Source: Flavihumibacter cheonanensis
GTDB taxonomy: Bacteria > Bacteroidota > Bacteroidia > Chitinophagales > Chitinophagaceae
DNA length: 64,000 bases
Assembly (NCBI RefSeq): GCF_022352215.1
Contig: NZ_JAKRWF010000002.1
Location: forward strand, 372,001-436,000
Direction of reading: 5' to 3'
Shown: piece by piece, positions 62,993 to 64,000 of the stretch
Layout: each line of letters opens with the position of its first letter
How positions within the stretch are numbered: position 1 is the stretch's first letter
Notes under the pieces: generated by a model
Database searches by the model: none
What the model saw: only the letters and a program-made list of their open reading frames with translations
Told to the model about the DNA's origin: nothing
Position numbers and translations under genes: made by a program

Positions 62993-63008
62993 TGTTCCAC
63001 GTGGAACA
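62993..63008. other. parS-like site 1
   Basis: Perfect 16-base palindrome TGTTCCACGTGGAACA, close to the bacterial ParB-binding consensus TGTTTCACGTGAAACA. Only 3 bases past the ybeY stop. Confidence 0.75.
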
Positions 63009-63467
63009 TAAAGAATAGACGGTTACTATTCTCCCTGAGTGAAAGTTAATTGCTTTACTTATTCATACTTCAGTGAATTTTTTTGAGCAGCGTTAATTCT
63101 TAAGGAATGAGTATCGGCCACTTCAAAAATAACTTGTGGTACTGAGGGGCCACTTAACTGGAAAGCAGGCCTGCTTTTTAATTCAGATCATGTAGTAAAA
63201 ATTCCTGTTCTTTTAGTCACCAAACATTGACTAGCAGATATTCTACCAATCCTTGAAATTTACCATATCAAAATAAGGATTTCATTGCCTGGGTTCCAGG
63301 TTATAAATTGACCATGATATAAGAGCTTGCCACGGTTTACTTTATAGTTCTTTCTTGAAGGAAGCCTCTCTTTTCATTCATTATACGTCCCCTTCCACCT
63401 TTTTCCCTCTTCCATTCCTCCTTTATCCATCCTCCCTTTCCTTTGTTTCCTCTACTATTTACCCCTC

Positions 63468-63483
63468 CGTTCCACGTGGAACA
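63468..63483. other. parS-like site 2
   Basis: CGTTCCACGTGGAACA, identical to site 1 except the first base; 475 bases from it. Confidence 0.75.
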
Positions 63484-63516
63484 TCATATTAATAACCACT
63501 GCTTACCTGAACTCTG

Positions 63517-63524
63517 TATTTTTG
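63517..63524 (+). promoter_or_regulatory. -7 box of mnmG
   Basis: TATTTTTG matches TAnnTTTG, 18 bases before the mnmG ATG. Confidence 0.6.
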
Positions 63525-63541
63525 CACCTTAAATCATTTGA

Positions 63542-64000
63542 ATGTTTCCTGAGTACGATGTTATTGTTGTGGGAGCCGGACATGCGGGTTGTGAAGCAGC
63601 TGCAGCCGCAGCTAATATGGGTAGCTCGGTTTTACTGGTAACCATGAACATGCAAACCATTGCGCAAATGAGTTGCAATCCTGCCATGGGTGGTATAGCA
63701 AAGGGCCAGATAGTACGTGAAATAGATGCACTGGGTGGTTATTCTGGCATCGTAACAGATCGCTCTACTATTCAATTCCGAATGTTGAATCGTTCAAAGG
63801 GTCCTGCTATGTGGAGTCCCCGAGCTCAGAACGACCGCATGCTATTTGCTGCAACCTGGAGAGAACTGCTCGAACAAACCAAAAAGGTAGATTTCTACCA
63901 GGATATGGTAAAGGGTTTACTTATTAAAGATGGCAGAGCAACTGGAGTTATTACCGGTTTAGGACATTCCATCCATGCCAAAGCCGTGGTTGTTACCAGT
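63542..64000 (+). CDS. mnmG: tRNA modification enzyme MnmG (GidA), 3' end outside window
   Basis: First 153 codons of the FAD-dependent enzyme that, with MnmE, forms the carboxymethylaminomethyl group on wobble uridine 34 of several tRNAs. The N-terminus carries the FAD dinucleotide loop YDVIVVGAGHAGCEAA, then MSCNPAMGGIAKG and LNRSKGPAMWSPRAQNDR, which are highly conserved in MnmG. The frame is open to the window end. Two parS-like sites precede it. Confidence 0.95.
   Translation, partial: MFPEYDVIVVGAGHAGCEAAAAAANMGSSVLLVTMNMQTIAQMSCNPAMGGIAKGQIVREIDALGGYSGIVTDRSTIQFRMLNRSKGPAMWSPRAQNDRMLFAATWRELLEQTKKVDFYQDMVKGLLIKDGRATGVITGLGHSIHAKAVVVTS

Larger units (their letters stand above)
63009..63541. 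other. Intergenic region ybeY-mnmG with a pyrimidine-rich tract
   Basis: No gene is supported. From about 63395 to 63468 the plus strand is almost all pyrimidine (CCCCTTCCACC, TTTTTCCCTCTTCC and so on), ending at the second parS-like site; a promoter box for mnmG follows. Confidence 0.5.

Overview
The window is a single chromosomal stretch of about 45-46% GC from a Bacteroidota bacterium, most probably Chitinophagaceae-like (family-level call is inference). Support: a type IX secretion sorting tail on a large FG-GAP protein, a TonB-dependent receptor with a carboxypeptidase-regulatory-like N-terminus, Bacteroidota -7 promoter boxes (TAnnTTTG) just before several start codons, almost no Shine-Dalgarno sequences, and the Bacteroidota form of the YbeY motif. 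Genes are dense; no rRNA, intact transposase, prophage or CRISPR array was seen.

Layout. 1-1157: 3' part of an M20 amidohydrolase. 1146-8358 (minus): five-gene cassette SWIM zinc finger / DUF5691 / MoxR-type AAA ATPase / DUF5682 / VWA. 8511-9128: small lipoprotein, then tRNA-Phe (9223-9295). 9350-11332: an AT-rich DUF2075 nuclease-ATPase, next to a decayed Fic C-terminus (11384-11539). 11722-14749: NrtR / NAMPT / short PRPP-synthetase-like NAD salvage operon with a palindromic operator. 14750-15476: noncoding, with helically phased direct repeats and a spaced inverted repeat. 15477-18500 (minus): XRE regulator, slipin, a tRNA-like RNA array with a circularly permuted module, a DUF458 RNase H-like protein, and two terminator-ended short RNAs, one with a 31-codon ORF. 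18559-25422: phosphoesterase, exported adenosine deaminase-like protein divergent from a Crp/Fnr regulator, DUF2490 barrel, P-loop protein, truncated ABC exporter, MFS pump. 25541-37520: FMN reductase, TonB receptor, MDR oxidoreductase, Crp/Fnr regulator, PQQ dehydrogenase, FG-GAP/T9SS protein and RecQ, the last three each followed by a palindromic repeat. 37701-45730: KdsD, ManC, RidA, AraC, aminotransferase, ClC, DUF389. 45824-51838: two-component system, a glycosyltransferase-HAD fusion behind four phased TTAAT repeats, universal stress protein, TPR lipoprotein-like exported protein. 51913-62990: ChrA, AddB, AddA, Dgt, serine hydrolase, NadD, FeoA, YbeY. 62991-64000: two parS-like palindromes and the start of mnmG.

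Most interesting: (i) the permuted tRNA-like array between DUF458 and slipin; (ii) the NrtR-NAMPT-Prs operon, whose two enzymes match the gene pair of the phage NAD-reconstitution route that joins ADP-ribose pyrophosphate to nicotinamide; (iii) the five-gene MoxR/VWA cassette; (iv) a repeat family that starts exactly on the TGA stop codon in three genes; (v) a glucosyl-3-phosphoglycerate-synthase-like/phosphatase fusion apparently driven by the adjacent two-component system. All functional statements are from reading the sequence and recalled family knowledge; no searches were run.
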